From positions 82,817,426 to 82,881,425 of the forward strand of contig CM067367.1 in assembly GCA_034401795.1 (NCBI GenBank): a stretch of DNA of 64,000 bases, in the 5' to 3' direction. Position numbers and translations under genes: made by a program. Every line of letters starts with the position of its first letter. The first letter of the stretch is position 1. This DNA is from Chaetoderma sp. LZ-2023a. Taxonomy: Eukaryota; Mollusca; Caudofoveata; Chaetodermatida; Chaetodermatidae. Of this stretch, positions 54,203 to 64,000 are shown in pieces. The notes below the pieces were generated by a model. It worked only from the letters and a program-made list of their open reading frames with translations. It was not told the DNA's origin and made no database searches.

Positions 54203-55141
54203 TCAGTAAACCATGATCGGTCTGGCCAATGAGGAGCGATCAGTAGTACTTGGCATGTGCCATCTCTTATCTTTGTTGGAGGATACGTGTATCCAATTTA
54301 TCGCCACAGTGTGTCTACAGCTAAAGCTAGCAGGTCCGGGATCGGTGATACATATGTGATCATCTTTGCGTTTCCTTTCATTGCAAATATATCCACAATT
54401 GGCTTGCCCCAATGTTTGAATAGAACCTCCGCTACCGATTGCTTGAGCAGCTATTCCGTCGGATGACAAACCGTCCTTTGACTGAGAGCATCTGCTAAGA
54501 TGTTCAGTCTGCCTGGAATATGTGCTGTCCGAAGAATAACATTCCTCTGTTGTCACCACAGCAGAAGGTTCCATATCATCATGCACAACTCCAGTGACCT
54601 CGTCCCACCCTGGCAGTTCAAATAGGACACCACTGTGGAGTTGTCTGTCCTTATCAGGACAATCTCGTCTCCGATTACGCTCTCAAATTATTAAAATGCT
54701 AATGTCACTGCTAATAATTCGAAAACATTCTTGTTTCTGCGCATTGGTCCGATCCCATTCCCCTGACACTGACACATCGTCCAATACCGCTCCCCAACCC
54801 GTCGCCAATGCATCCGTGAAAATGGACATCTGCGGTTGAGGAGGTTGTAGAGGAACACCTTGCAGGAGAATCTGTTCTGATAACCACCACTGAAGATGAG
54901 AGACAATGGATCCGTTCTCCGAGACCAGAAGGACATTAAATACATCTGAATCAATCTGTGCCTGAATGCCGCATAAGGCACCACCTTCTCCCAGGATACT
55001 AGCAAACCCAGTATTCTGAGAACTTGGCGCACCGTCAGATAGGCTCCTAGAGAAATTGACCCCAGAACTGCAAGCAAACTCTTGATTCTGCTCTCCGCCG
55101 GTTAAGACACACCGTCCTTGAGATTGAAAAGAATTCCCAAA
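54203..55141 (-). pseudogene. RT end, RNase H and MT-like remnants, element 4
   Basis: RT thumb piece VYLGILFNLKDG next to the nested insertion, RNase H-like FTDALATGWGAVLDD (near 54780-54830), and an MT-like stretch with DIFAMKGNAKMITYVSPIPD (near 54340-54400). The pieces lie in different frames. Confidence 0.8.
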
Positions 55142-55175
55142 TACACATGTCAAACGTAGATCACCATAGATGCTA

Positions 55176-55225
55176 GTGATTGATACCTCATGCTGTTTTC
55201 GGGAACAGCGTCCGGTATCAATCAC
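55176..55225. repeat. Perfect hairpin at edge of nested insertion
   Basis: Arms GTGATTGATACC and GGTATCAATCAC are exact complements (12 bp), with a second pair GCTGTT/AACAGC inside. It starts 20 bp from the insertion edge. Confidence 0.8.
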
Positions 55226-56651
55226 TATTGACTGTGGCTATCCACGTCTTACTAGCTTAAATTAAACCCAGCCACTACAGTACAGCTCAGAATTAAGTTA
55301 ACATGTCCTGAGAACAAAAAAGCAACAGACAAAAACAAAATTGCGCCAAGAAGAAAACAATAACGTGCCTGATGCAAAACAAAAACATAGGCGAAGAAAA
55401 CATAAACGCAACATGAAGAAAACAAAAAACACACCACCGCACCGGGACAAAAACATCAAATAATGGTGACATTTTTTTGGGCATGCCATAAAGTATCAGA
55501 AAGCGTTTGGAAACAAAATATGAACACGGCTAGAGAGCATGCCTTGTCTTCAAAATACCCGGCGCATTTATGAAAAACAAAGCACATTTCACACGCTTAA
55601 TAAATTGGAATGGCTGTGGACTTTGGCTCGTTACAAGTAGAAGTCGGTGTTACCCATTCGTGTTGTCAGTTCTTGCTGTTCGCGAACAAATTTAACAAGA
55701 ACCCTATCATTCGACAACGGCACAGGAACAGTGTTTCCCGAGCAAAATTTCTACTCCCCATCAGACGAGGAGTGGAAATCTTGTTCGTAAATGCTAAACA
55801 TGCTAAACTGTTCTCGCCATGGCATTCTAGAACAGTTTCAGAATGTTGCTCACGAACGACGAGAAAGGACAACACATATTTTCACGATGTTCTCTTAAAT
55901 TAGTTTTGCATCGGGAATAAAAGAGAATTGTAAAGTTTATTTGTTGAAATGAATGTTTGCGACGAGATTTTGCAATGGTTTACATAATGTACTTATGCAC
56001 AATTGTATTCCCGTTGTTAGTGATTGTCATTGTATTTGTACGACACTACAAGAAGTATGCTAGCTCCATCTATTAAATCTACAGACCTGTATTGCTATAG
56101 ACCGCTTATGACCATTCAACGGCAGCATTTCCGAGCAATATTTTATATCTAACACATTATTGTGAATAAAACCTTACAATGAAGACAAACGGAAGCTTGA
56201 GAAACATCCACAGTTGATCATGATAGATCTATTTTGTAGTTTTGTCTGACATTTTACCGGAAATATTAGTCCCGCGAATTTTCCCAGTGTTCTCATTCGG
56301 TTCCTTTCGCATTTACTTTTTTAAAACATCCAGCGCAGCGAAACATGCCGACCTGGTGAGATTTGATATAGTTTATTCTCATCCAGTTGCTTTCGCATTT
56401 ACTTTCTATAAACATCCAGCACAGCGGAACATGCCGACTTGCGGGATTTGACATACATGTAGATTATTTTTACGCGATAGACAAATAGTAGGACTGCCGA
56501 CGATTTTAGCTTTTCATTTCAATCCCTGTCTACATTATCTATCGAGAATAATGTACTATTATCGGCGAGCCAGAGAAAAACATGACCGCCTTTTAGAAAC
56601 ACAATCTTGTCGGGAAGTGTTTTGGCGCGTTTAGGCTTATCCTGTTCGTAA

Positions 56652-56942
56652 TTAATTCATATACATCACGGAAAAAGTTGCCCGGCATTTCGACCTCGTC
56701 CTCTTTGTGTTTTTCATTTGGCACGCAATATTTCTCATTTGGCGTGAGATGTTTTTCATTTGGCGCAAAATGTTTTGCTTTTTGCGTGCATATGTTTTGC
56801 TGCTGTCACATTTGTTGGCGCCAGTACAGAGAAAAACCCCACCAGGAGGGGATCCTACACAGATATGATTTTGCTCTGAAACATTTCTAATCCGTGAAAC
56901 CAATTCTCCTTCCAAAGCAGCATACCACAGAAATAGACACAC
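56652..56942 (-). other. Heptad-repeat open frame within nested insertion
   Basis: 96 codons containing RQMKNISRQMRNIACQMKN, the translation of the 21-bp repeats. Its periodicity would allow a helical segment, but it may be only the shadow of repeat DNA. No family recognised. Confidence 0.3.
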
Positions 56943-56972
56943 ACATATTTCTGAAGTAGTAAACTACTACTA

Positions 56973-57212
56973 CTACACATCTAAGAATGAGAATGGCATT
57001 ACTGTTAGTAACATTCCCAATATATGGAGAATGTAGACAGGCTCAGCAATGTCATGCATGGACTGGCCACCCGACCTGACAATGTAATGGATGTCATTTC
57101 CCATCAATCCGCCTAAAAGGAGACCGCCACTGGACAGAACACTGTTCACAATGAAAAGACAACTTCCAAACAAGAAGACATGTTCACCCATTTTGCGAAG
57201 CAGTTCTTTCAC
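56973..57212 (-). other. Short open frame with two hydrophobic segments
   Basis: 79 codons: after KMGEHVFLFGSCLFIVNSVL comes a glycine-rich stretch (GGLLLGGLMG), then later ILHILGMLLTVMPFSFL. It reads more like real protein than its surroundings and could be a captured exon of a membrane protein. I do not recognise the family. Confidence 0.3.
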
Positions 57213-57533
57213 ATATTATGGGAAGACCAAACCTTCTCGCTTTGGAGGAAAGAATCCTTGATCCACCCATTGGATCATCTTGACACAAACAAACACCTCA
57301 GGTTTACAGGGTCACCCGATCCCATAGTCAACATTTAAATCTACTCGTCTGTGTCATGGAACATGTTTCATTATGCATTATACAGGTCTTAAGAGGGGGC
57401 CTCAATGCGTACACCCAAAAACCTCCAATCGGGAGCAAAATAAAGCATAGTGGATCCATCAAACTCCATATTATGGAACCTCTCGGCCCAAGCTTATTAG
57501 ATGAGGGCTCCCAAATTCCCCTCTACCCACGTT

Positions 57534-58338
57534 TTAATTGCTACACATGTCAAACTCCTGGGATGGAGTCAATTCTGATTTCTCTAGATTCACAATCCAT
57601 CCTAGGTCCTTTAGTAAGGCCAGGACTACCTGAAGATTGTTGCACAGAGTGACTGGATTCCCCGCCTTCAGCAGCCACTCGTCTATGTAGGTATGAACAG
57701 CTATGTTTCTCCTGCGAAGATAAGAAGTCATGACCAGAACCACTTTGGTGAAGACTCTCTGGGCTGTGATCATACCAAATGGTAACACATTGAACTCCCA
57801 GACATTGTCTTGGAACGCAAAGCGAAGGTATTTCTGAAAAGGAATTGACATTGGAATATGAAAATGTGTCCTTCAGATCTATCGACACTGCCCACATGCC
57901 TTTTCTCAGAATTGTCATCACTGCTGCTACAGTCTCCATCTAAAATTTTGATGAAAGAATGAATTTGTTCAGCGGCTTGAGGTTGAGAATTGGTCTCCAA
58001 CCTCCGGTGCATTTCGGAACAAGGAAGATTATTGAATAGAAGCCCAGGGAAGACTGATCGTGGACTAAATGAATCGCATTCTTCCGCTGAAGATCTTTGA
58101 TTTCTGAGCGAATGACCTCTAGACGATCGAATTCCCTTGGAACACGTGTCCATACAGGAGTCGAAGTTAATGGAACTAACGATTGACGGATGAGCCAGTC
58201 TGGTTCATAGCCGTTTCTTAGCCAATGACAGACTAAACAATCTTGCATGACCTGTTCCCATTGGTTTGAGAACAGCTGAAATCTGCTTCCACCATTAGGA
58301 ATCTGCACACAGCTCACGGTCGATGTTGGCGACAACAC
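57534..58338 (-). pseudogene. Reverse transcriptase remnant, element 4
   Basis: Two overlapping frames: GGWRPILNLKPLNKFI in one, then QKYLRFAFQDNVWEFNVLPF and HTYIDEWLLKAG in another. The catalytic box is YIDE where active copies have YIDD. Ends at the nested insertion after KSELTPSQEF. Confidence 0.85.
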
Positions 58339-58339
58339 T

Positions 58340-60371
58340 TTAATTCGTTTTGGTGAAGATTCTCGCCTCCCTGCGTTCCTGGCGCCACCGGTACGGGTCT
58401 CGCCAGAAGCCTGTCAGGACCGTACCCCATGGCCACCATGCAGCTTCATGGAAAATGACAGCCCGGACACACCACCCGTGGCTATCATTATGGTAGCCAC
58501 CATGTCCAGAGCCGCCACCCTCCCTATCATCCTCATACAGCCTCTTATTAGAGGACTTGTATGACGATGGACGGAAGGGTGATCTCCGGGGCTGTCTCTG
58601 CTGCTCTTGCCGATGCTGCTTATAGGACTGTTGCAGCTGAGTCCTTTTAGCCGACTTCAACGACTTGCCAACAACCTCCTGTTCTGCAACCATGGACGCA
58701 ACCTTGGAGAGAGCTTGTCTTGCCAAGCCGCCAAACAAGCCGGGACCAATGAAGGGTGCAGAAGGTAATGCAGCCCTCATCTCTGGTCCTGGTTCTACAC
58801 AATCAGAACCATTCGCCTCTATTCCGCCAATGATCTGGCCAGGCAATCCTGGGACAAGCGCATGGTGTCACGGAGAACTACGGGAGCAGCCTCTGGCACT
58901 TCTCCACCTTCCGCCGCGCAGGTCAACATACCCTGCAGGACACTACAACCATGCGAGACAGCAGCCATAGCTGCATCTTCAATAAGCGTGAGCTCATTGA
59001 AGGTGTCTTTGTTGGTCTGTGAAACAATGGTCGAGAACGACCCTTGGATTTCCCAGCCAACGGCCTGTTCAACGCTTCACGTTCCCCGACCGAAAAATGA
59101 GGAACATGGGAATACTGATGGTAGGCCTGCTCCGCAAAATGAACCCTACTCCTTATCCCCTTAGGGGCCTTCATACGCCGGCTGAAACAAACGGTACACC
59201 GAGATTTCCAACATATCAGAAGACTGAGTATCTAGCGGAAGGGTAAGCATGGCCGAAGAGCCACTTGACAGAGTGCTAGTCGCATGCTCTGACATCCGTT
59301 CCATTGCCAGATCGCGCTGAGATCGCTGGGCAGATGTCAACCCGAAACGGTCGGTCATCCAGCCATGGACCTGCACCCATTCAGCTTCAGTACAGACTGA
59401 AGACTCATCCATTAAAGGACCGCCATTTTCATCATCCTTCTCACCCTTGGATGAGAAGGCCACAGACGATCCATGCTGAGAGCTACGGATCAGACTTCCA
59501 GAACGATGCAGGTCCGTAACTCGGCTACTCGCAGCGCCAGTGTCTCGCCAGACACAGAATCCCCGCAATCCATCAGCTCCAGTATGGGAGCCGGGACTAC
59601 ATCCGCTAATACAGCTGGGCATATGACTCTGAGAGGAGCCGGCATACCTGCATCCGCGATGCCAACGGGAACTGCAAAAGATGGCTCGGATGGCACTCCA
59701 GATAGAGCGAAACCCGGATGGAAAATGCCCGGCGGAACATCGACATCACCACCCGTCTGAGAGACCCGTACAAATCCTGGGGGTGACCTGCGGGAAATCC
59801 CGGAGTCCGTCATCTGAGAAAGCTCTAGCATGCCAGAGTCTTCCATTAGAAGCTCTTCCTCCTCCGCCGTTGGCTCTTGAGCCGATGCGAGAGAACGGGC
59901 ATGTGCTTGTCCCTCTGCAGAACTGGCCGGACCACCGATTGGTTGTCCTGCACCAGACTGCATCACCGGGACCGAAGACTGGAACAACTCAAACATTGCC
60001 TTAAACTGAGCCGCCCAGACACCCAAGGCAGAGTCCATTTGCTCATTCCGACGCTCCTCCAATCCCTTGACAGATGCCTGATCCACCTTGGCCGCCTTGT
60101 CCTTTGTGGTCCTCTAAGCACGTGCACGTCGATCTCGACCAAACTCGGCCACTTACTCCGACGACTACTTAACACATACGTCGCAAGGAGACCCAACTTT
60201 ACACTTCTCACAGGCGACACAGTGATGTTCTGTAAACTTCAGCTTCATGAAGCGGTTGCAGCACGAACATAGCGTATCTGGTCGGGCCTTGACCTGCCTC
60301 TTGATTTTCTGTGAACACAGAATAAGAATTAAAACGCTGCACATGGTAACATGAAGACGAGCAACACGCAC
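58340..60371 (-). pseudogene. Gag remnant, element 4
   Basis: Several frames. The N-terminal piece (60165-60371) has LCSCCNRFMKLKF, HHCVAC and CDVCVK, the same Cys/His cluster as gag of elements 1 and 2. The C-terminal piece (58340-58846) has PFIGPGLFGG, matching PMTGPGLFGG there, then a basic Gln/Arg-rich tail. A splice-acceptor-like CTGTGTTCACAG precedes the cluster at about 60309. Confidence 0.8.
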
Positions 60372-60930
60372 AATGACTTGGTTGCAATCATTAAATTACT
60401 TTAAAACATTAACTTTCTCTTAGATTAATGTTAATCAAGTTTGGGCAGGAAACTATTTGAAAATTTTTAGTGAAAATTCTAAAAACACACCTTGGAGATT
60501 AACTAGCGTTAAAATAACCAAGAAATTAAGACTGATCGCTACAAACACCCTCGGCAATGCTGAGTGCATAGACACGCCAAGCCAAAACAAAACATTAATA
60601 ATGGGTGCCGCCATCTTGGTTACGGGCACATCCATCTTGGAAGGAACCGAGTAGCAAGAGAAATTAACCGAGTACACGGATAAGATAAAAAAGTTAACGG
60701 GTATTGGAGCAACTCCAACAATGGCTACCACTTTAAAACAATGTGCCAATTTAAGGAAAATTCAAACAGCAATTATGGCACAAATGTATAAATTCAAGAT
60801 TGATACCAGTCCCTGTGACGACTTTCCTTTCCATGATTGCGGCAACAAATCAGATAGAAATGGCTTAAATCCTCAAGAAATTGCAAATTTGAGAGCTCAA
60901 AAAATGTGCGACTAGATTGGAGTGCAATAT
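60372..60930 (-). other. DIRS element 4 leader region
   Basis: Between the right terminal repeat and gag. AT-rich, no credible frame. By analogy with element 2 it may hold an untranslated leader and possibly an intron; no promoter motif was identified. Confidence 0.4.
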
Positions 60931-61106
60931 AGACGAATCTGACTGTAGTTGCGAATTGACTCGGTACCTTAAGGCTTATGGTAATTCCCAGACACAGTAT
61001 GGGCAGGACCATGGAGAGTGCAGAGTTTTAATTGTTTATTTTGAGCTAGACTAGATAATAGACATTATCATAATAGTACATCTGGTAAGTATTATTCGAA
61101 GTAGAA
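60931..61106. repeat. DIRS element 4 right inverted terminal repeat
   Basis: AGACGAATCTGACTGTAGTT to ACATCTGGTAAGTATTATTC and GAAGTAGAA. Holds TGGTAAGTATT on the plus strand. Confidence 0.88.
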
Positions 61107-61425
61107 AGTCATTTCAGTGGTAAATTTTCAAAAATTCTCTTTTCTTGGTCTGTAAATGTCCCTTCGTTAAGCACAAGTCTCAATTTTCTTGACCAATCTT
61201 GACCATTAACACTTCAATGGTCAAATTTGGTCAAGAGAATTTAAACCTCTGCCTATTGAATGTCCATTCACAGGCCAAGAGAATACAATTTCTCGCTTAT
61301 CGAGCCAGTCATTCTAGTAGTAAATTTTCAGAAATTGTATTCTCTTGCCATGTAAATGAACATTCTACAAGACCATAACAGAGGCGGGTTTTGGCCGGGT
61401 TGACTATTAAACGGTTAACCTTTTG
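61107..61425. repeat. PalB right half, then a full PalB copy
   Basis: AGTCATTTCAGTGGTAAATT starts abruptly at the DIRS element 4 edge and ends TTGACCATTAAC. A complete copy follows from TTAACACTTCAATGGTCAAA to GGTTGACTATTAAACGGTTAA. Confidence 0.75.
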
Positions 61426-61598
61426 AGATCAGTGAAATTAGGTGCAAAGATGGTAGCGATGTCTGGACACCCAGGATTATAATATCATTAACCAATACTA
61501 TTGCATGATGGAACATTTCCATTCTACATCTTCCATTCAGCAATGAGACGCAATGTACCTTTCCAGTTTATCCATCAACCCTAGTGTGGACTACTAAC

Positions 61599-61642
61599 CT
61601 TTGATCACTACTTTCATTTGTGTTGAAGAAATCTCTAACTTC
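61599..61642 (-). CDS. DHX35: DHX35 short exon after SAT motif
   Basis: Forty-four bases coding EVRDFFNTNESSDQ plus two bases of a split codon. RDFF matches the stretch after SATLDA in DHX35. Acceptor TTTTACAG, donor AAAG|GTTAGT. The next intron is 9.8 kb because it holds DIRS element 4; without that element it would be about 0.8 kb. Confidence 0.88.
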
Positions 61643-62029
61643 CTGTAAAAGTCAATGAATAGATTCATAAACATAAGTGCATTAACAATGAATAAAATCA
61701 GTAAAATGAATGAAAATCATAATTCAATAATGATAAACTTATATATTTGATTTTTTGTGCGCCAATATATAGAAAGCAAGCTCCCCTGATCCTACAATCC
61801 TCCCATGGAAAGATTTTTCATCCACTGTACTGCCTGGGTTGTAGGCAAATACTTTCCACACATTGGTATAGGTATAATAAGGATAAACAAATCGATAACA
61901 ATGGCTGAAACATTGAAGCTCAACCTATTTGATTAACCTTACACCACTTTTATATCAACAAGTTACATTCAAAATATGCAATGCGTTATCTTACATTGCA
62001 AATAATATGACTATGCGACTGATCTGTCT

Positions 62030-62255
62030 TGTTGAGAGATAAACTGCTTCTACAGTGATTTTGAATAACGTTATTTGCAGTCCAGGAGGGGTCTATTTTT
62101 TAAAGTTTACTACTGGAATAACTAGCTCAATAACTAAGCCAGTCATTCCAGTGGTAAATTTTCAAAAATTCCTCAGTTCTTGGCCTACAAATTGACATTC
62201 ACAAAAATGAAATGAAATTTTCTTTAACCAATCCTGACCACTGAATCATTATCAG
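62030..62255. repeat. PalB palindromic repeat
   Basis: Arms AGTTTACTACTGGAATAACT and GCCAGTCATTCCAGTGGTAA. The right flank TAACCAATCCTGACCACTGA is near the acceptor side of the SAT-motif exon. Confidence 0.75.
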
Positions 62256-62317
62256 AAATTTTTTATTACATATGGTAATGGTTACGTTTTCCATATAACA
62301 AATTCTACTATACATAC

Positions 62318-62377
62318 CTCTGCATCGAGAGTAGCTGATGCTACAATAACCCTGAGCTCAGGACGTTTCTTCTGAAT
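62318..62377 (-). CDS. DHX35: DHX35 exon with SAT motif (motif III)
   Basis: Sixty bases, exactly 20 codons, starting IQKKRPELR and containing VIVASATLDAE. SAT couples NTP hydrolysis to RNA unwinding in this superfamily. Acceptor TTTTAG and donor GAG|GTATGT; phase 0 on both sides. The intron to the DEAH exon is about 1.1 kb and carries PalB and PalA repeats. Confidence 0.92.
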
Positions 62378-62481
62378 CTAAAACAGAAATATTTTATTTC
62401 GATGCTAATCATAACATATTAAACTGATAAATAATAAGCAATCTCCCACGTCTCTGTCTGCCTATTCTATTGAGCATAAAT

Positions 62482-62688
62482 TAACCCTTTCACTGACAAT
62501 TCCCAGAAAAAGGATCTTCCTTACCACATAAAACTTATTCAGTTGAATATGTTGAAATTAACTTGACTAAAAGCCTTTGCAACAATGGCTTCCAGATGGT
62601 TCCAGTCAAATTAATTTTAAAATATTCAGGTTTTCCTGTACGGTTGCCTTGAAAATGAGATATTGGGAATTCATAGGTGAAAAGGTTA
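62482..62688. repeat. PalA palindromic repeat, full length
   Basis: TTAACCCTTTCACTGACAAT to GAATTCATAGGTGAAAAGG with inverted ends and a degenerate hairpin at 62540-62630. Good evidence for the natural edges of this family. Confidence 0.78.
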
Positions 62689-63136
62689 CACGCAGTCGTT
62701 GGTACAGTATCGCAAATTCCCGCTATTTGACCGACTTTGAACTTCTTTAACTCGCCATCTCGCAATCATATACTAAACGATAAATATCGTGTATCACAAC
62801 CACATCACATAGACATGATATATTCTATTAACTGAAAGGCTAAATAGCATCCGCCTAGGTTTGCGCGATTACATGATTATTTTTTTAATTGTGAATTTAT
62901 GTGATTAAAAATTAAATAATTGAATAATCCTGAGTAATTTCTACATGAAATATGTCAAAACCTACCATTTAATTACTCTTTAATGCCATCAATCATAGAA
63001 ATTTTGTGATACATTTTCAAAGATAGTCTTCCTTGGCCTGCAAATGGACACTTCTAAACACCATTGCAGCTTTCGTCATTCACATAGGCTTACATTTGTT
63101 TCTATGTCCAGGTATAATTTGAACCCAGTCTGATTA
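62689..63136. other. No feature recognised
   Basis: AT-rich intron sequence; only a short PalB-like fragment (CTTCCTTGGCCTGCAAATGG) near 63028-63055. Confidence 0.5.
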
Positions 63137-63375
63137 ACCCCCTTTAACACCCATATCAGCCAAAAACGCCTTCTGCAGTCGTCTTGAGAAATGTCCATTT
63201 ACAAACCAAAAGAAAACTATTTATGAAAATTTACCACTGGAATGACTAGCGCATTTATCGAGCCAGTCATTCCAGTGATAAATTTTCAAAAAAAATTTTC
63301 TTGGTTTGCAAATGGAGATTTTCTATGAGAAAATTGAGATTTTCTTGACTAAATTCAAGGTTTAAATGGTTAATC
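63137..63375. repeat. PalB palindromic repeat
   Basis: AATTTACCACTGGAATGACT and CGAGCCAGTCATTCCAGTGA arms; ends with GTTTAAATGGTTAA. Lies about 100 bp from the DEAH-box exon. Confidence 0.8.
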
Positions 63376-63471
63376 GAGTAACCACGATTATTCTTACATA
63401 ATTGATCGTGATCACTCAAAGCAATAATCACACGCGCCTACATAAGACGAATGGTGAATTTGTTTACTTAC

Positions 63472-63541
63472 CTTTTTAATCAGCCCCATAATAATGTCAG
63501 TGTGAATGGTTCTCTCGTGCGCCTCATCAAGCATTAAAACA
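63472..63541 (-). CDS. DHX35: DHX35 exon with DEAH box (motif II)
   Basis: Encodes [11 protein letters not shown] followed by a helix ending GLIKK. The DEAH motif coordinates Mg-NTP in the first RecA domain. The acceptor is CTATTGTAG and the donor AAG|GTAAGT, both close to consensus. The first base completes a codon from an upstream exon outside the window; the exon ends in phase 0. This is the most 5-prime exon visible. Confidence 0.93.
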
Positions 63542-63549
63542 CTACAATA

Positions 63550-63765
63550 GAAAGTGACCCCTTTCATGTCGAAACCGTGCAAAACCAGCCTCTCCAGTCA
63601 TCTTGAGGAAGCTAAAAAATTTACCACTGGAAAGACAGGCTCGTTAACCGAAGCCGTCATTCTAGTGGTAAATTTTCACAAAATACTTCTCTGTCTGCAA
63701 ATGGACATTCAGGAAGCCAATATTTAGATTTTCTTTACCAGATTTAGCCATTAAAGAGTTAATGC
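63550..63765. repeat. PalB palindromic repeat
   Basis: AATTTACCACTGGAAAGACA and GTCATTCTAGTGGTAAATTT arms; ends TTAGCCATTAAAGAGTTAA. About 10 bp from the DEAH-box exon acceptor. Confidence 0.78.
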
Positions 63766-63782
63766 TTCAAGAAATAATCTGT

Positions 63783-63932
63783 TAACCCTTTCAATGACAA
63801 ATCCCTAATCAGAAATGTGGTTGAAATGCATCCATGAAGTTCGACTTTACGACTTTGCAATGAACTATGTCGCTTGACTTGAGAAACATAAAATAAATAT
63901 AGAAGGCTTATCAATACCCTTATCAACCATGT
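63783..63932. repeat. PalA repeat end, partial
   Basis: Begins TTAACCCTTTCAATGACAAA like full copies, but no central hairpin follows before the next repeat. Confidence 0.45.
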
Positions 63933-63933
63933 C

Positions 63934-64000
63934 AACAAGAGGCTCAAGCACCTGCAACTCTCACCTGGACCATTAGCATTTGAACCATTTGCAGTTAAAT
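63934..64000 (+). mobile_element. Helentron/HINE-like element, start only
   Basis: CAACAAGAGGCTCAAGCACC and CTCACCTGGACCATTAGCAT match the start of the 41229 copy; it runs off the window. Confidence 0.6.

Larger units (their letters stand above)
55156..57541. mobile_element. 2.4-kb insertion nested in RT of element 4
   Basis: Bounded by a perfect 14-bp direct repeat TACACATGTCAAAC (55142-55155 and 57542-57555), and interrupting RT between SELTPSQEF and VYLG. It has two zones of about 21-bp repeats, 55330-55460 and 56695-56830, in roughly opposite orientation, plus hairpins and a direct duplication of about 80 bp at 56293-56455. No recognisable transposase. A DNA transposon is possible but the class is unknown. 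Confidence 0.65.
52104..61106 (-). mobile_element. DIRS-like retrotransposon, element 4 (second family, dead)
   Basis: A 9.0-kb element (about 6.6 kb without its nested insertion) of a family distinct from elements 1-3 but with the same order and architecture. Left end AAAAAAGCATCC, right end TTCGAAGTAGAA. Frames are broken throughout. Right flank is the right half of a PalB repeat. It sits in the DHX35 intron after the RDFF exon. Confidence 0.88.

Noticed and set aside
55610-55903. 97-codon plus-strand frame in the nested insertion
   Set aside because: It overlaps an imperfect hairpin (about 55726-55818), has a counterpart on the other strand, and shows no recognisable domain.

Overview
This looks like nuclear DNA of a marine invertebrate, most likely a bivalve or other mollusc. 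Grounds: one host gene split into many short exons with GT-AG introns; very dense mobile DNA; Helentron/Pearl-type repeats with internal tandem units, a class known from bivalves; DIRS-type and Penelope-type retroelements. I see no bacterial or phage organisation. The taxon is an inference.

Host gene: almost the whole window (about 3.1-63.5 kb, minus strand) is the middle of one gene, a DEAH-box RNA helicase that best fits DHX35. I can place 15 consecutive exons. Every boundary has GT-AG sites and the codon phases close exactly (1159 nt, 386 codons plus one base). They run from the DEAH box (63.5 kb) through SAT, motif V and QRAGRAGR into the C-terminal helicase-associated region (3.1 kb). 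The first and last exons lie outside the window.

Introns: four large DIRS-like tyrosine-recombinase retrotransposons sit in four introns, all on the same strand as the gene. Elements 1 (11.2-18.2 kb) and 2 (30.5-37.5 kb) are nearly identical and look young; element 2 seems to have all reading frames intact. Element 3 (42.05-48.7 kb) is a decayed relative nested in a Helentron-like repeat. Element 4 (52.1-61.1 kb) is a second, dead family carrying a 2.4-kb nested insertion. Each has long inverted terminal repeats plus an internal complementary region that joins the sequences of both ends, as expected for DIRS replication through a circle. Taking them out leaves introns of about 0.8-5 kb.

Other repeats: a broken Penelope-like element (21.8-24.2 kb) inside a palindromic repeat; two hAT-like non-autonomous elements with perfect 8-bp target duplications (1967-3034, 24437-26388); several Helentron/HINE-like elements with about 150-170 bp tandem cores; and two very abundant palindromic families with TTAA(CCCTTT)-type ends, called PalA and PalB here, each present about 15-20 times, all inside or flanking this gene. 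Microsatellites and small tandem repeats fill much of the rest. No tRNA, rRNA, CRISPR array or second host gene was recognised.
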